Shown in pieces: positions 30,011-38,842 of a stretch of DNA of 64,000 nt (position 1 is the first letter of the stretch; each line of letters begins with the position of its first letter). This DNA comes from Nitzschia sp. pyKryTriq1 (taxonomy: Eukaryota; Bacillariophyta; Bacillariophyceae; Bacillariales; Bacillariaceae), in assembly GCA_956465555.1 (NCBI GenBank), contig OY101129.1, positions 496,001 to 560,000 of the forward strand. Direction: 5' to 3'. Position numbers and translations under genes: made by a program. Below the pieces are notes generated by a model. The model had not been told where the DNA came from. It saw nothing but the letters and a program-made list of their open reading frames with translations, and searched no databases.

Positions 30011-30775
30011 ATGGTGGCACTTCTTGCCGCACTGTCGGTCGGATTGACTGCAGCCTTTTTGCTATACCCTCGATTGCCTAAATATTCCTTTCAAATCCGA
30101 TCGATGGCACCACGATGGTATCGAGATACCGGATTTCGAGCCAAATTGGGCGCCAAGGTTCAGCTGAAAAACGACAATTACATGGCAATCGATATTCATG
30201 CATTGTCATTTGACTTGTACTATTCTGATCTTTGGGGAAACATTCAGCTGTTGGGCAATGTACAAGATACGCGCCAACGGGAAGTTCATCTGTTGCAGCA
30301 GGAGGAAATAATTGTACCAACCCAAACATCGGCTTTGGCTGCGGAAACAGTGGCAGCGCTAGCAGAAGAAGCTGCTTTCGCCTCGGCTGACACCCCCTTG
30401 TGGCACATGGAGGCGCGGAAACAATTTGAAACCTACGACAGCGTCTTGATGGCACCCATTGGTGGCCTGAGTGTCGTTGGCAATTTGCTTTGGGACATGA
30501 TTCACCAATGGGGTGTCGTCAAAGTTCGGTCGACGGGATCCATTCACATCAAAGCGAATCGTCAAATGCCTCTGACACTCAACATCTTGTGCGACAATTT
30601 GTTGGATGCCTGGACCTTGGAAATGCAGGGGATGCACTGCGAGCTGGATCGATTGGACGTGGGATGGAAGGATATTCCTCAGGCCATGGACGCCTTGCGG
30701 ATCAAGTTATTGAGACCCGACAGTGAACTCACGCAAAAGATCAAAGATGAAAACCTCAGTGCTGTGGGTGTATGA
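30011..30775 (+). CDS. single-span LEA2/WHy-like membrane protein
   Basis: 254 aa. One hydrophobic N-terminal segment (residues 1-20) ends at YPRLPKY and probably anchors the protein. The following region has the alternating pattern of an immunoglobulin-like beta sandwich, with VQLKNDNYMAIDIHALSFDL and a second half SIHIKANRQMPLTLNILCDN. This resembles the LEA-2/WHy domain, in which N-x-N-x-x and L-x-x-x-L-x-Y strands are typical. An Ala/Glu-rich helical insert (about 105-130) separates the halves. WHy-domain proteins act in stress protection or membrane association; the match here is by pattern only. An unrelated membrane protein with a lipid-binding sandwich is possible. Confidence 0.55.
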   Translation: MVALLAALSVGLTAAFLLYPRLPKYSFQIRSMAPRWYRDTGFRAKLGAKVQLKNDNYMAIDIHALSFDLYYSDLWGNIQLLGNVQDTRQREVHLLQQEEIIVPTQTSALAAETVAALAEEAAFASADTPLWHMEARKQFETYDSVLMAPIGGLSVVGNLLWDMIHQWGVVKVRSTGSIHIKANRQMPLTLNILCDNLLDAWTLEMQGMHCELDRLDVGWKDIPQAMDALRIKLLRPDSELTQKIKDENLSAVGV

Positions 30776-31292
30776 TGCAAATGATATCGGACTGCCGAAT
30801 TCTCAAGTTTTTGAAGCTGGAATGACTTTATCAATCAATCAATCAATCAAGGAGCAGGTATGCGGAACTTGTACATACCGGAGTCTTGATATGTTCCTTC
30901 GAGCTCTTGTATACTTTGGATAGGGGGACAATGCTAAGAAGGTCACGAGCTTGTTGGTGCCACCAGTGAGCCTATCATCGGTCACGACTGGCCAAGAACC
31001 TGCAGTGGAAATTGCCGATGATTCATTCAGTTATCAGCACATGCCATTTGCTGCATGCTCTAATAAAAGCCTGGTTCAAACAATCTTCCACAGACAGTAA
31101 ATTCGTATGTACTATAGCAAGTATAAGATTTCCCTGGGCTCGAATTCCATTGTCTGACTAAAATTTTTTTAATATATCGCCAATAACCGAGACGACTGCC
31201 CCACCCTTTCGCTGCATTTCATTCTCACCCTGCGGTGCCTGAAATTACTTCCCCAGCATCTGGTTAAGAAGTTTAGTGGAAATGTTGAAAAT
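30776..31292. other. convergent 3' intergenic region
   Basis: About 515 bp between converging gene ends. A TCAATCAATCAATCAA microsatellite lies near 30831-30848. No gene seen. Confidence 0.5.
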
Positions 31293-33611
31293 TCAAGTTG
31301 TGGTGCTTGTTGTTGCATTTGCCTTCCGACGGCGCTTCCTCCGCTCTCTTTGTTTCAACAACTTGTGTGCCTCTTTTAGTGAGGCCTGACGAGAAAGAGG
31401 TTCGAAGAACAATGGATGGACCCTGTGCTGAATCTTGACCATCACATTGCCGTTCTTGAATCGATCGTACGGAAATTTCTCCAGCTCCGTATCCGGCCAT
31501 TCACCGGTTACAAGGTGACTCCAATCCTCATCCGAAGGGGTTACATTGACTTGACATACTTCGGCCAACAAGCCCGTTGCTACATCTTCCCAGGGCATCG
31601 GAAGTATAGTCGCCATTGCCTTTGACGCACAGTCGCCAAATCGCTGCGAAAGGGCATAGCCTTTTCCGTCGGCGTACGGCGGAAAAATATCGCGAGGGTA
31701 CTCTTCTGGACTCAGGTACCATTTGTTGGTACCGGCCTTGTCGTCCTCTGACAAGACGCGAAAGGGGCGCGTCCCGTTTCGCTCCAGCCCGTAATAGTCT
31801 GGTCGACCATGCCCTTGCAATTCAAGACTCATCTCTGTGGCATTGATATACATATCATCGTCTGTTTTGAACATGTACTCAATCGGTGGATTTCCAGCTA
31901 CCTTCGAAATTGCAGGGATCGCTTTCCGGGATGCAAATTGAATGAAGGAAAAGGTTTTCGGTGTCAACGCATTCCGGTAATCTTCAGGAATGTCAACAAA
32001 CAGCAAATCTCCAAATGACCCAAACTCCTCGGAAACAGCCTCCCAGTCGCCAGCGACCATGAAGTACACGGGTGTCTCTTTTCCCCAGGACTTCCGAATG
32101 GCTTCTCTACGGGTTGGCTCAACAGCATTTGCGCAAACACCAAAGACCACCGAGGGTAGAACGTTGTTTCCGTCCCGCAAAATAGGATATTGCTTGGAGA
32201 ATAGTTTGGTGGAGTATCGGTAGGTATACGTCGTGTTGGCGTATATGAAGCTTTCTTCCGAGAATGTGGTGCCCGAAGTGTTTCTCCTGCTCTCTAGCAA
32301 TTGGGGTGATTGTTGTGCCCGTTGTTGGTGCTGCTGATATTCTTGCAGCATGGAAATGTTGAATTTAGTTGTCGTCTTTGCCTTCCGACGGCTCCTCCTT
32401 CGCTCTCGTTCTTTCTTCTGGATATTCTGTTTCCATAACTTGCGTGCCTCTTCTAGTGAGGCCTGACGAGAAAGAGGTTCGAAGAACAATGGATGGACCC
32501 TGTGCTGAATCTTGACCATCACATTGCCGTTCTTGAATCGATCGTACGGAAAAGCATCAATCTCCTCCCAAGATAAAACGTGACTCCAATCCTCATCCGA
32601 AGGAGTTACATTGACTTGACATACTTCTGCCAACAAACCTGTAGCCACATCTTCCCAGGGCATGGGAAGTATAGTCGCCATTGCCTTTGACGCACAGTCG
32701 CCAAATCGCTGCGAAAGGGCATAGCCTAGTCCCATGGCATACGGTGGAAAGACATCGTGGGGATACTCATCTCGTCCGAGGTACCACTTATTAAAACCAT
32801 ACTCGTCGTTCTTTGAAAACGTACGAATCGGGCCAGTCCCGTTTCGCATCAGCCCGTAATAGTCTGGTCGACCATGCCCTTGCAATTCAAGACTCATCTC
32901 TGTTGCATTGGTGTAAGTGTCATCGTCTGTTTTGAACATGTATTCAATCGGTGGATTTCCAGCTACCTTCGAAATTGCAGGGATCGCTTTCCGGGATGCA
33001 AATTGAATGAAGGAAAAGGTTTTCGGTGTCAACGCATTCCGGTAATCTTCAGGAATGTCAACAAACAGCAAATCTCCAAATGACCCAAACTCCTCGGAAA
33101 CAGCCTCCCAGTCGCCAGCGACCATGAAGTACACGGGTGTCTCTTTTCCCCAGGACTTCCGAATGGCTTCTCTACGGGTTGGCTCAACAGCATTTGCGCA
33201 AACACCAAAGACCACCGAGGGTAGAACGTTGTTTCCGTCCCGCAAAATAGGATATTGCTTGGAGAATAGTTTGGTGGAGTATCGGTAGGTATACGTCGTG
33301 TTGGCGTATAAGAAGCTTTCTTCCGAGAATGTGGTGCCCGAAGTGTTTCTCCTGCTCCCTAGCAATGGGGGTGATTGTGACGATCGCTGGCTTGGTTGCT
33401 GCTGCTGATCATCGTCATTCTTTTGTGGCAAGGACGGTGAGAAGAATTTGGTTGATGATATGTCGGCAGGCAAAATCGAGCCCCCGAAACTGTTGTCACC
33501 GTCAGCAGGTAGTATGTTTGGAATGTAGAGGATCCTTGCGCACTGTACGGCAGACAAGCCGACCATAACCACGAATAGGAAACGCCGACGAGATATCCTT
33601 GCAACAGACAT
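31293..33611 (-). CDS. GT31-like glycosyltransferase with two in-frame duplicated domains
   Basis: 772 aa from the ATG at 33611, preferred over the in-frame ATG at 33674 because it places the anchor (RRRFLFVVMVGLSAVQ) at the N-terminus, as in type II Golgi enzymes. Two nearly identical domains follow, each about 300 aa. Each has VVFGVCANAVEPTRREAIRK, matching the GT31 start (R-x-x-x-R-x-T/S-W), FSFIQFASRKA, a TDDD metal-binding motif (first Asp at residues 229 and 584) and an FPPYA...GYALSQ segment. Each closes with a WEDVATG motif, the E-D-V-x-x-G signature of beta-1,3-galactosyl/GlcNAc transferases. A Lys/Arg-rich linker with a short Gln-rich stretch joins them. Both domains keep their motifs, so both may be active. 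The acceptor and sugar are unknown. Confidence 0.8.
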   Translation of the reverse strand: MSVARISRRRFLFVVMVGLSAVQCARILYIPNILPADGDNSFGGSILPADISSTKFFSPSLPQKNDDDQQQQPSQRSSQSPPLLGSRRNTSGTTFSEESFLYANTTYTYRYSTKLFSKQYPILRDGNNVLPSVVFGVCANAVEPTRREAIRKSWGKETPVYFMVAGDWEAVSEEFGSFGDLLFVDIPEDYRNALTPKTFSFIQFASRKAIPAISKVAGNPPIEYMFKTDDDTYTNATEMSLELQGHGRPDYYGLMRNGTGPIRTFSKNDEYGFNKWYLGRDEYPHDVFPPYAMGLGYALSQRFGDCASKAMATILPMPWEDVATGLLAEVCQVNVTPSDEDWSHVLSWEEIDAFPYDRFKNGNVMVKIQHRVHPLFFEPLSRQASLEEARKLWKQNIQKKERERRRSRRKAKTTTKFNISMLQEYQQHQQRAQQSPQLLESRRNTSGTTFSEESFIYANTTYTYRYSTKLFSKQYPILRDGNNVLPSVVFGVCANAVEPTRREAIRKSWGKETPVYFMVAGDWEAVSEEFGSFGDLLFVDIPEDYRNALTPKTFSFIQFASRKAIPAISKVAGNPPIEYMFKTDDDMYINATEMSLELQGHGRPDYYGLERNGTRPFRVLSEDDKAGTNKWYLSPEEYPRDIFPPYADGKGYALSQRFGDCASKAMATILPMPWEDVATGLLAEVCQVNVTPSDEDWSHLVTGEWPDTELEKFPYDRFKNGNVMVKIQHRVHPLFFEPLSRQASLKEAHKLLKQRERRKRRRKANATTSTTT
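31373..33372. repeat. two ~0.93-kb direct repeats forming the GT31 double domain
   Basis: Copy one spans about 31373-32307 and copy two about 32450-33372. The offset is 1065 bp over most of the length and 1077 bp near the left end, reflecting a small indel. Long stretches, for example 31880-32280 against 32945-33345, look identical base for base, while a short segment around the FPPYA motif has diverged. Confidence 0.9.
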
Positions 33612-33707
33612 AATACTAGTTGTCACGTCAACTCGTATGCAATATTCGTTGTGATTAGATACCAAATACGGCATGTCGGCTAAAATCTGTTGACCGTTTC
33701 ACACCGA

Positions 33708-33728
33708 CGTGGGCTTTTTCAGCCCACG
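33708..33728. repeat. perfect stem-loop, 8-bp arms
   Basis: Arms CGTGGGCT and AGCCCACG enclose TTTTC and are followed after a few bases by a T-rich run. It resembles an intrinsic terminator but lies in nuclear intergenic DNA, so no function is assigned. Confidence 0.7.
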
Positions 33729-33809
33729 CGCTTTTTTTGTGCGCCGCAACACAAAAATCAAAACACGTCGACAGTAACACTTCAACTTCTCGCTTCCTAT
33801 GAAACAAAT

Positions 33810-33919
33810 GTCTATTACTAGCGCTATCGCGTGATATTGTATGAAATAATGTCTATTACTAGCGCTATCGCGTGATATTGTATGAAATAATGTCTATTAC
33901 TAGCGCTATCGCGTGAAAT
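33810..33919. repeat. 41-bp tandem repeat, about 2.6 copies
   Basis: The unit starts GTCTATTACTAGCGCTATCG and recurs at 33810, 33851 and 33892 with an exact 41-bp period. Each unit contains the palindrome TAGCGCTA. Confidence 0.9.
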
Positions 33920-34612
33920 AATGGCAAGTAATTTTTTGGAATTTTTTTTCCCGATTTTGTCCTTTCGTTCACTTCGTTTACTTTTGAGATCATTGAATAC
34001 AGCCATTGGAGCTCGATTGTGGGTCCACTGCCCACACGCGCGTAGTTGCGCAGCCTTTGGGGAAAAATTTGGGAGTGAAGGGGCGACTGACCAAGTCGCG
34101 GTGTTTACGAAACGCAAAAATATCGAATATCCTAGTCTGTTATTGGAACGCTGCTATTGATGCATCAAACGATACGCTTTTGAAGAGCATCCCTCTCGTT
34201 TTCGGATGGCTCATTAGTGTCGGAAAGCCCCAAAAAAGTAGGAAAAACAACATTTTTGATCAAGAAATAGAAAGTGGCACAACTACTTGCACCCCAACGC
34301 GGTCCAACTCATACCGGTACTGTGTACGCGCGATGATGATGATTCTCCAAACAGTTTTTGACCCGTGCTTTTTTGACCCGTGCTCGTACCGCGGTAACCG
34401 GTGGCTCATTGATACAATAGCCACCGGAGGAGTTGTCGAGCCAGTCGAACCTTACAAAATCCTCGAACCTGATCGCGATGCAACGCAGCAGAATGATGTG
34501 AATACGTTGTATCATCTGCTATTTTGCGTAATACTCATCATAGCTCGTTGATATTACCCATCGTGAGGATTGAGGAAAGTCGCTGCGATATGCATCCTCT
34601 TTCAAGGCAAGC

Positions 34613-36124
34613 ATGGTCGAGGAGTTGCCACCGCTTTCTCTGCTTCCAGCAGGACAATTCAATGCCGCTGCTGCTGCCTGCGACCGCTTCTTCTCCTGCT
34701 GGGGGGGAAGGAGGAAAAGAGGAGGACGGGTCCTCGTCCTGGCCGTGCTGCTGGGGGCTTGCTTTTTCCAGCAAATGGTTTCTTTCCAGAAGGCCAATGC
34801 TTCCATGAAACAATCAACGAAGGAGGAGATGGTAATGCCAACCAAGGTGGTTTTTGCCTCCTCTATTGCTAACAATTCACTCGGTGCTACCAGCAGTAGA
34901 ATTGATGAGGACGGTGCCACCATCACCCATCGCCAACACATCAGTCCGTCGCCGTCCTCTTCTAAAAATCATAGCACAAATATAGTTCAAGAAGTGCTGA
35001 CGAACAAAAGTGACCAGGAGAAAGAGAAGGTTACTACTAACCACCATGAACGACCATTGATGCTTCAAGTTCCCTACTACGTATATGGCAGTGACTCCAG
35101 ACTCAATTGGGAAAATGTTACGTTTGGTAAGAATCTATGGTTCGGTCACAATTGGGATTATTCCAGTTTCAAGCACTCAGACGATCTCTGGCTGTATCGA
35201 GCCTCTCTTCGCCATCCGATGCGTACCAAGGATCCGTCCGAGGCAAAACTCTTCTTTGTGCCTCTCTTGCTGAATGCTGTAGCTGAACAAGAGCTATGCG
35301 TGAATCTAAAGACGAAGCCATGGAAAACATGTTTTATGGGGGAGCCCTGGTGGTCTGATGTGGACAACAAAGATCGAATTTACCACGCCTATAAATTTGC
35401 TGGTAGGCACTTGGGTAGGTCGAAGTACTTTCGACGTTCCCAAGGAAAGGACCATGTAGTCGTTCACAGTCACTATCACCGGCCAAACAATCTCACTCGC
35501 ACATTTGCACCAAATCTTTTCAAGTGCAATTTTATCAACTTTGAAAGCTCCGCGCCAATCCCCACCAGCAACAGTGTTTCGACGATACCTTCTTGGTACG
35601 TGGGAAAGCCCTGTAACTCGTCTCGAGACGATGACCATGAAAGAATCCACGACTTTGCCATGATCGCAGCGATGATACCTGACGACCCCAGGCGCGCCTC
35701 GCGTAGTGATATCTGCCAATGGCTACAACGTGGCAACTATTCCGTCTCCCGTTGTGGTGAGGGGGAGCAATGTCCCGCCCTAGCACAAGCGAAATATGGA
35801 TTTCACGCACGTGGTGATACGTGGGGCTCCAATCGTGTCATGGATTTGCTCCTTTCGCGGACCATTCCCCTCTTTACGAACCCAGTCCAGTATGATATTT
35901 TACCGTCCTTTGTGCCGTTGAGAAATCTAACATATTTGGTCGATATATCGAGCGAAGAAGCGTTTCACAAGTCCTTGGATAGTATCTTGTCTCGTCCTGC
36001 ATCGGATTACCACGAGAAAAGGCGCCTCATTGAAGCTTACATACACATCTTTGATCATCGACAAATCTATCAATTTGATGCCTACATGGCCGAATTCGCT
36101 AAACGTTTATCTTTCCAGCAATAA
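34613..36124 (+). CDS. exostosin-like (GT47) glycosyltransferase
   Basis: 503 aa. A basic stretch (GGRRKRGG) precedes one hydrophobic anchor (about 40-62), giving a type II membrane layout. A disordered stem runs to about residue 145. The catalytic part contains features of the exostosin GT47 fold: VPYYVYG near the start, DPSEAKLFFVPLL (the D/E-A-x-x-F-[FY]-[VI]-P segment), HVVVHSHYHRP, and a late KYGFHARGDTWGSNRVMDLL followed by TIPLF. The last matches the F-C-x-x-x-x-G-[DW]-x-x-x-x-x-R-x-x-[ED] nucleotide-sugar-binding block. Family members build glycan backbones such as xyloglucan, pectin or heparan. Substrate is undetermined. Several N-glycosylation sites fit a lumenal domain. Confidence 0.85.
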   Translation: MVEELPPLSLLPAGQFNAAAAACDRFFSCWGGRRKRGGRVLVLAVLLGACFFQQMVSFQKANASMKQSTKEEMVMPTKVVFASSIANNSLGATSSRIDEDGATITHRQHISPSPSSSKNHSTNIVQEVLTNKSDQEKEKVTTNHHERPLMLQVPYYVYGSDSRLNWENVTFGKNLWFGHNWDYSSFKHSDDLWLYRASLRHPMRTKDPSEAKLFFVPLLLNAVAEQELCVNLKTKPWKTCFMGEPWWSDVDNKDRIYHAYKFAGRHLGRSKYFRRSQGKDHVVVHSHYHRPNNLTRTFAPNLFKCNFINFESSAPIPTSNSVSTIPSWYVGKPCNSSRDDDHERIHDFAMIAAMIPDDPRRASRSDICQWLQRGNYSVSRCGEGEQCPALAQAKYGFHARGDTWGSNRVMDLLLSRTIPLFTNPVQYDILPSFVPLRNLTYLVDISSEEAFHKSLDSILSRPASDYHEKRRLIEAYIHIFDHRQIYQFDAYMAEFAKRLSFQQ

Positions 36125-36194
36125 TATTCTCTAGTAGAGTACTACGAATAATATAATAATATAATATACTAATAGCAATATGAATTTGAATATC

Positions 36195-36275
36195 TACTAT
36201 GGTACAGGGTGTACCAGTACTGTACGAACTGCAGAGTACCGGTACAGGTAGGAGTAGCAGTACCTTACGGTGTTA
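36195..36275. repeat. GTAC-palindrome-rich tract
   Basis: Includes GGTACAGGGTGTACC and AGTACCGGTACAGG-like words in the 3' flank of the GT47-like gene. Confidence 0.75.
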
Positions 36276-36453
36276 GGCGGATGACGAGCAAGACGAAACC
36301 GTTAAAGTCCTAACATACCTGATAGAATCCGATAGCGTACTAATAGAGATAGTCAAAGAGTAAAATACAAAGATTATAATACATCATCACGTCATGGTCA
36401 TGATCGCATCGGAGATGTTATTGTGATATCCTACAATGTCCTTACGTCACCCG

Positions 36454-36817
36454 CTATGGCGCATTCCTTCCCAATCCCACGGGATTTAAATAGTCCCCGC
36501 GATCTAGTATTCCGAAGATAGATCGTCCCAGATATGCAAAATACCATCGGTAGGCAAGGCCCCTACTTTCGGCGAGCTCACCTGCTGTTGTACCACCCTT
36601 CCCTGGGACGCAGGAGGTCCTGGGTAGGACCTAGGTCTCCATCAATATATTTAGCATTCGTGAAAAGATCGCCTCCTTGCGCGGCGCTGGCATTGTCTTC
36701 GTCAACCCATGCGCCAAATTCGTCTCCATTGAGACGTTTGCTATCTGCACCTCTGCGGGGTGTTGCGGACGTTACTTTCGGGACCGATTTGGTCTTGGTT
36801 GGTTTTTTACGGGTCAT
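36454..36817 (-). CDS. possible small hypothetical gene
   Basis: From the ATG at 36817 an open frame runs 79 codons to 36578. It is Lys/Thr-rich at the start (MTRKKPTKTKSVPK), then acidic and Gly-rich, ending LLRPREGWYNSR. Its composition looks more protein-like than the overlapping plus-strand frames. The stop is directly preceded by CAG|GTGAGC, a good donor. If a very short intron of 19 bp were removed, or if one indel were corrected, the frame would continue for about 35 codons to 36454. Such a short intron would be unusual. No family recognised. A non-coding interpretation remains possible. Confidence 0.3.
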
Positions 36818-37029
36818 GGTCGTTGGCTACGTAGAGTTCCTACGGTGCGAAGACGTAGGAATTTACTGCGGTGTCGGTTGCGGAGTCTTCGAAGTTATTC
36901 GCTGCTTTACGATATACTACCGGCACTAGGTAGTAGTCTACCGGTAGAGAGGCGTTTGCCACATTCAGATCTCAAAGATCTGAACATGAAGTAAGGACGC
37001 GAGGCATTCACCAGCACGCCTATCGTACA

Positions 37030-38439
37030 ATGAGAGCGAGGTTGAAGGTCGGCCTTCTTGTCTTGATGGTAGTGTTTATCATTCAACAACTATCTATAGT
37101 CACACAAATGACTTCGTTTGCTTCCGAAAAGGACCGGGAAGAAATTGCGGATGGTAGTACCGGTATGGTGGTTGTCTCGGCTCGACGAGTCGTAGCCTCT
37201 CCTTCTTCTTCGACGACGATTGTTGGTAGTGACATTGTTGATAAAAGCCAAAATCAGCAGCAGCAGCAGCAAGATGACCAGGTTAGCTCAACAGAAAATG
37301 CCCTCAAAGCACAAGAACAACAACGACGACAAGAAAATAAAGAGGAGGAGGCGAACGAGGCAGAGGAAGCAAGTAGTGAAGAGATTACTATTAGCGACAA
37401 GAACTCGAGTACCGGTAGCAACAACGTGCTCAAGAATGAGGACGATAGCAAGAAAGACAAAAACAGTTCTCCTAAAGGCGTGACAAAAAATGAGACCCCC
37501 AATGAGAAAACAATGGCGACGCGAAAGAGAGTAAAGCCACTGTTTCACGACGGAGCGCCGACGTTTCGAGAGAGATTTGCTGTGAAAAGGCCGGTCGCAC
37601 TAAAGGCGATCAAAAGGGCAATACACAAAAAGTTGAAAGAGTCCCAGAATATTACTATCCCGAAAGAACTACAAGACGAGGAAAAATTCTCATCCTATTT
37701 CACGACACATGTCGATCGGATTTATTATATCAATATGGATCATCGTACTGGCAGACGCGATCTTATGGAATCCTGGCTTTCGAAACAACCCATTCCGTAT
37801 GAGCGTGTTGCGGGTCAACGCGGCGAGAATGATACCTGCGTTCCTTGGAAATTGGGTGCTCCCTGTACTGGACTGACGGGTCTGGCCAATTCGAATGTGT
37901 ACATCATGGACCATTTGAATACGACGGGTCTGACTCTAGTATTGGAAGACGACTTTGTCGTGACCAACATGGAAAAGTTGTTGGCATCCGTCCATTTGGT
38001 CCCTTCCGACTGGGATGTGTTGCGATGGGATTGTTGGCACACACCGCCTTTTCCTCATTTTGAAACATATCCCTTTTCCTGGAAGCCGACCAATACTCCG
38101 GAATGTCAACACAACCAATCCAAAGGTATCATACGCAATAGAGATTGTGAATATTGGGGAGGCACGCATGCGGTCATGTGGAAGGGAGGCGAGTCGGTGG
38201 AAAAGCTCCGGCGCATCTGGACCTCGCATCCCCATGACGATGTTGACGGCATGCTCATGGATAACTCCATCAATGGCTACTGCATTCAAGTGGGAGTGGG
38301 AGCTACCCATGCACCCCCCGACGAAATTTGGGAGACGGATATCGTAAAGTGGTTCATGGTCAATCAAACGACGATGACAGCAGCAGCAGCAGAATTAGAA
38401 TCAGAATCAGAATCTTCCAATACAACTATGATTAGTTGA
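37030..38439 (+). CDS. GT25-like glycosyltransferase, type II membrane protein
   Basis: 469 aa. A short basic start and a hydrophobic anchor (about 8-22) are followed by a long charged stem (to about 215) rich in Gln, Glu, Lys and Asn. The catalytic part opens with DRIYYINMDHRTGRR, the Y-x-I-N-L-x-x-x-x-x-R start typical of GT25. It continues with YERVAGQRG, a GLTGLANSNVYIM segment in the usual place, LTLVLEDDFVV with the E-D-D motif, DWDVLRWDC and a late GTHAVMW segment. GT25 includes LPS galactosyltransferases and collagen galactosyltransferases; the substrate here is unknown. It lies about 900 bp downstream of, and in the same direction as, the GT47-like gene. Confidence 0.85.
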   Translation: MRARLKVGLLVLMVVFIIQQLSIVTQMTSFASEKDREEIADGSTGMVVVSARRVVASPSSSTTIVGSDIVDKSQNQQQQQQDDQVSSTENALKAQEQQRRQENKEEEANEAEEASSEEITISDKNSSTGSNNVLKNEDDSKKDKNSSPKGVTKNETPNEKTMATRKRVKPLFHDGAPTFRERFAVKRPVALKAIKRAIHKKLKESQNITIPKELQDEEKFSSYFTTHVDRIYYINMDHRTGRRDLMESWLSKQPIPYERVAGQRGENDTCVPWKLGAPCTGLTGLANSNVYIMDHLNTTGLTLVLEDDFVVTNMEKLLASVHLVPSDWDVLRWDCWHTPPFPHFETYPFSWKPTNTPECQHNQSKGIIRNRDCEYWGGTHAVMWKGGESVEKLRRIWTSHPHDDVDGMLMDNSINGYCIQVGVGATHAPPDEIWETDIVKWFMVNQTTMTAAAAELESESESSNTTMIS

Positions 38440-38842
38440 TAAAGTTTGTAAAGTTCAATCTCTATCTATACGCTATGACCTACCGGTAGAAGACTTCCTC
38501 ATCAGGAACACACATTATACCAATGGTGAGGTCCTCGCTGTTCGCTCCTAGAGAGTTCGTTGTGATGGGTGCAAGTTGGAATGGCGACGACGATGAGGAG
38601 GAGGAAATAAAATCATCATCTACTAGACACGAGAAAGAACAACAGCACCAACAACTCCAGCGACTCCAAAGCTCCGACCTCCGTTTGGCTACTTTGTCGC
38701 ATTACTGTTAGCTTCCCCATTGCTAGGCGCAAGAGAATCGTTCCCTTTGGCCAAAATCGGGTGAGATCAGAATGGAGAAACTCTCTAAAATTAGATGCTG
38801 TGCTGTTCGATTTTAACTTGATACTAGTAGACGAGTCATCGC
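38440..38842. other. convergent 3' intergenic region
   Basis: About 400 bp between the stop codons of the GT25-like gene and the prolyl oligopeptidase gene. No gene seen. Confidence 0.5.

Larger units (their letters stand above)
33612..34612. promoter_or_regulatory. divergent intergenic region, GT31-like / GT47-like
   Basis: About 1 kb. It contains a perfect 8-bp inverted repeat with a 5-base loop followed by a T run (33708-33728), a 41-bp tandem repeat (33810-33919), and open frames on both strands between 33900 and 34550 that show no recognisable domain. Both gene promoters must lie here. Confidence 0.45.

Noticed and set aside
33708-33728. Terminator-like hairpin
   Set aside because: Bacterial-type terminators are not expected in nuclear DNA; kept only as a repeat.
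34006-34551. Plus-strand 181-codon open frame upstream of the GT47-like gene
   Set aside because: It starts at a non-ATG codon, shows no domain, and its composition is chance-like; the overlapping minus-strand 97-codon frame (33824-34117) reads partly through the 41-bp tandem repeat, so neither is called.
36534-36929. Plus-strand 131-codon open frame
   Set aside because: ATG-started but Arg/Leu/Cys-rich without domain, and opposite to a more protein-like minus-strand frame.
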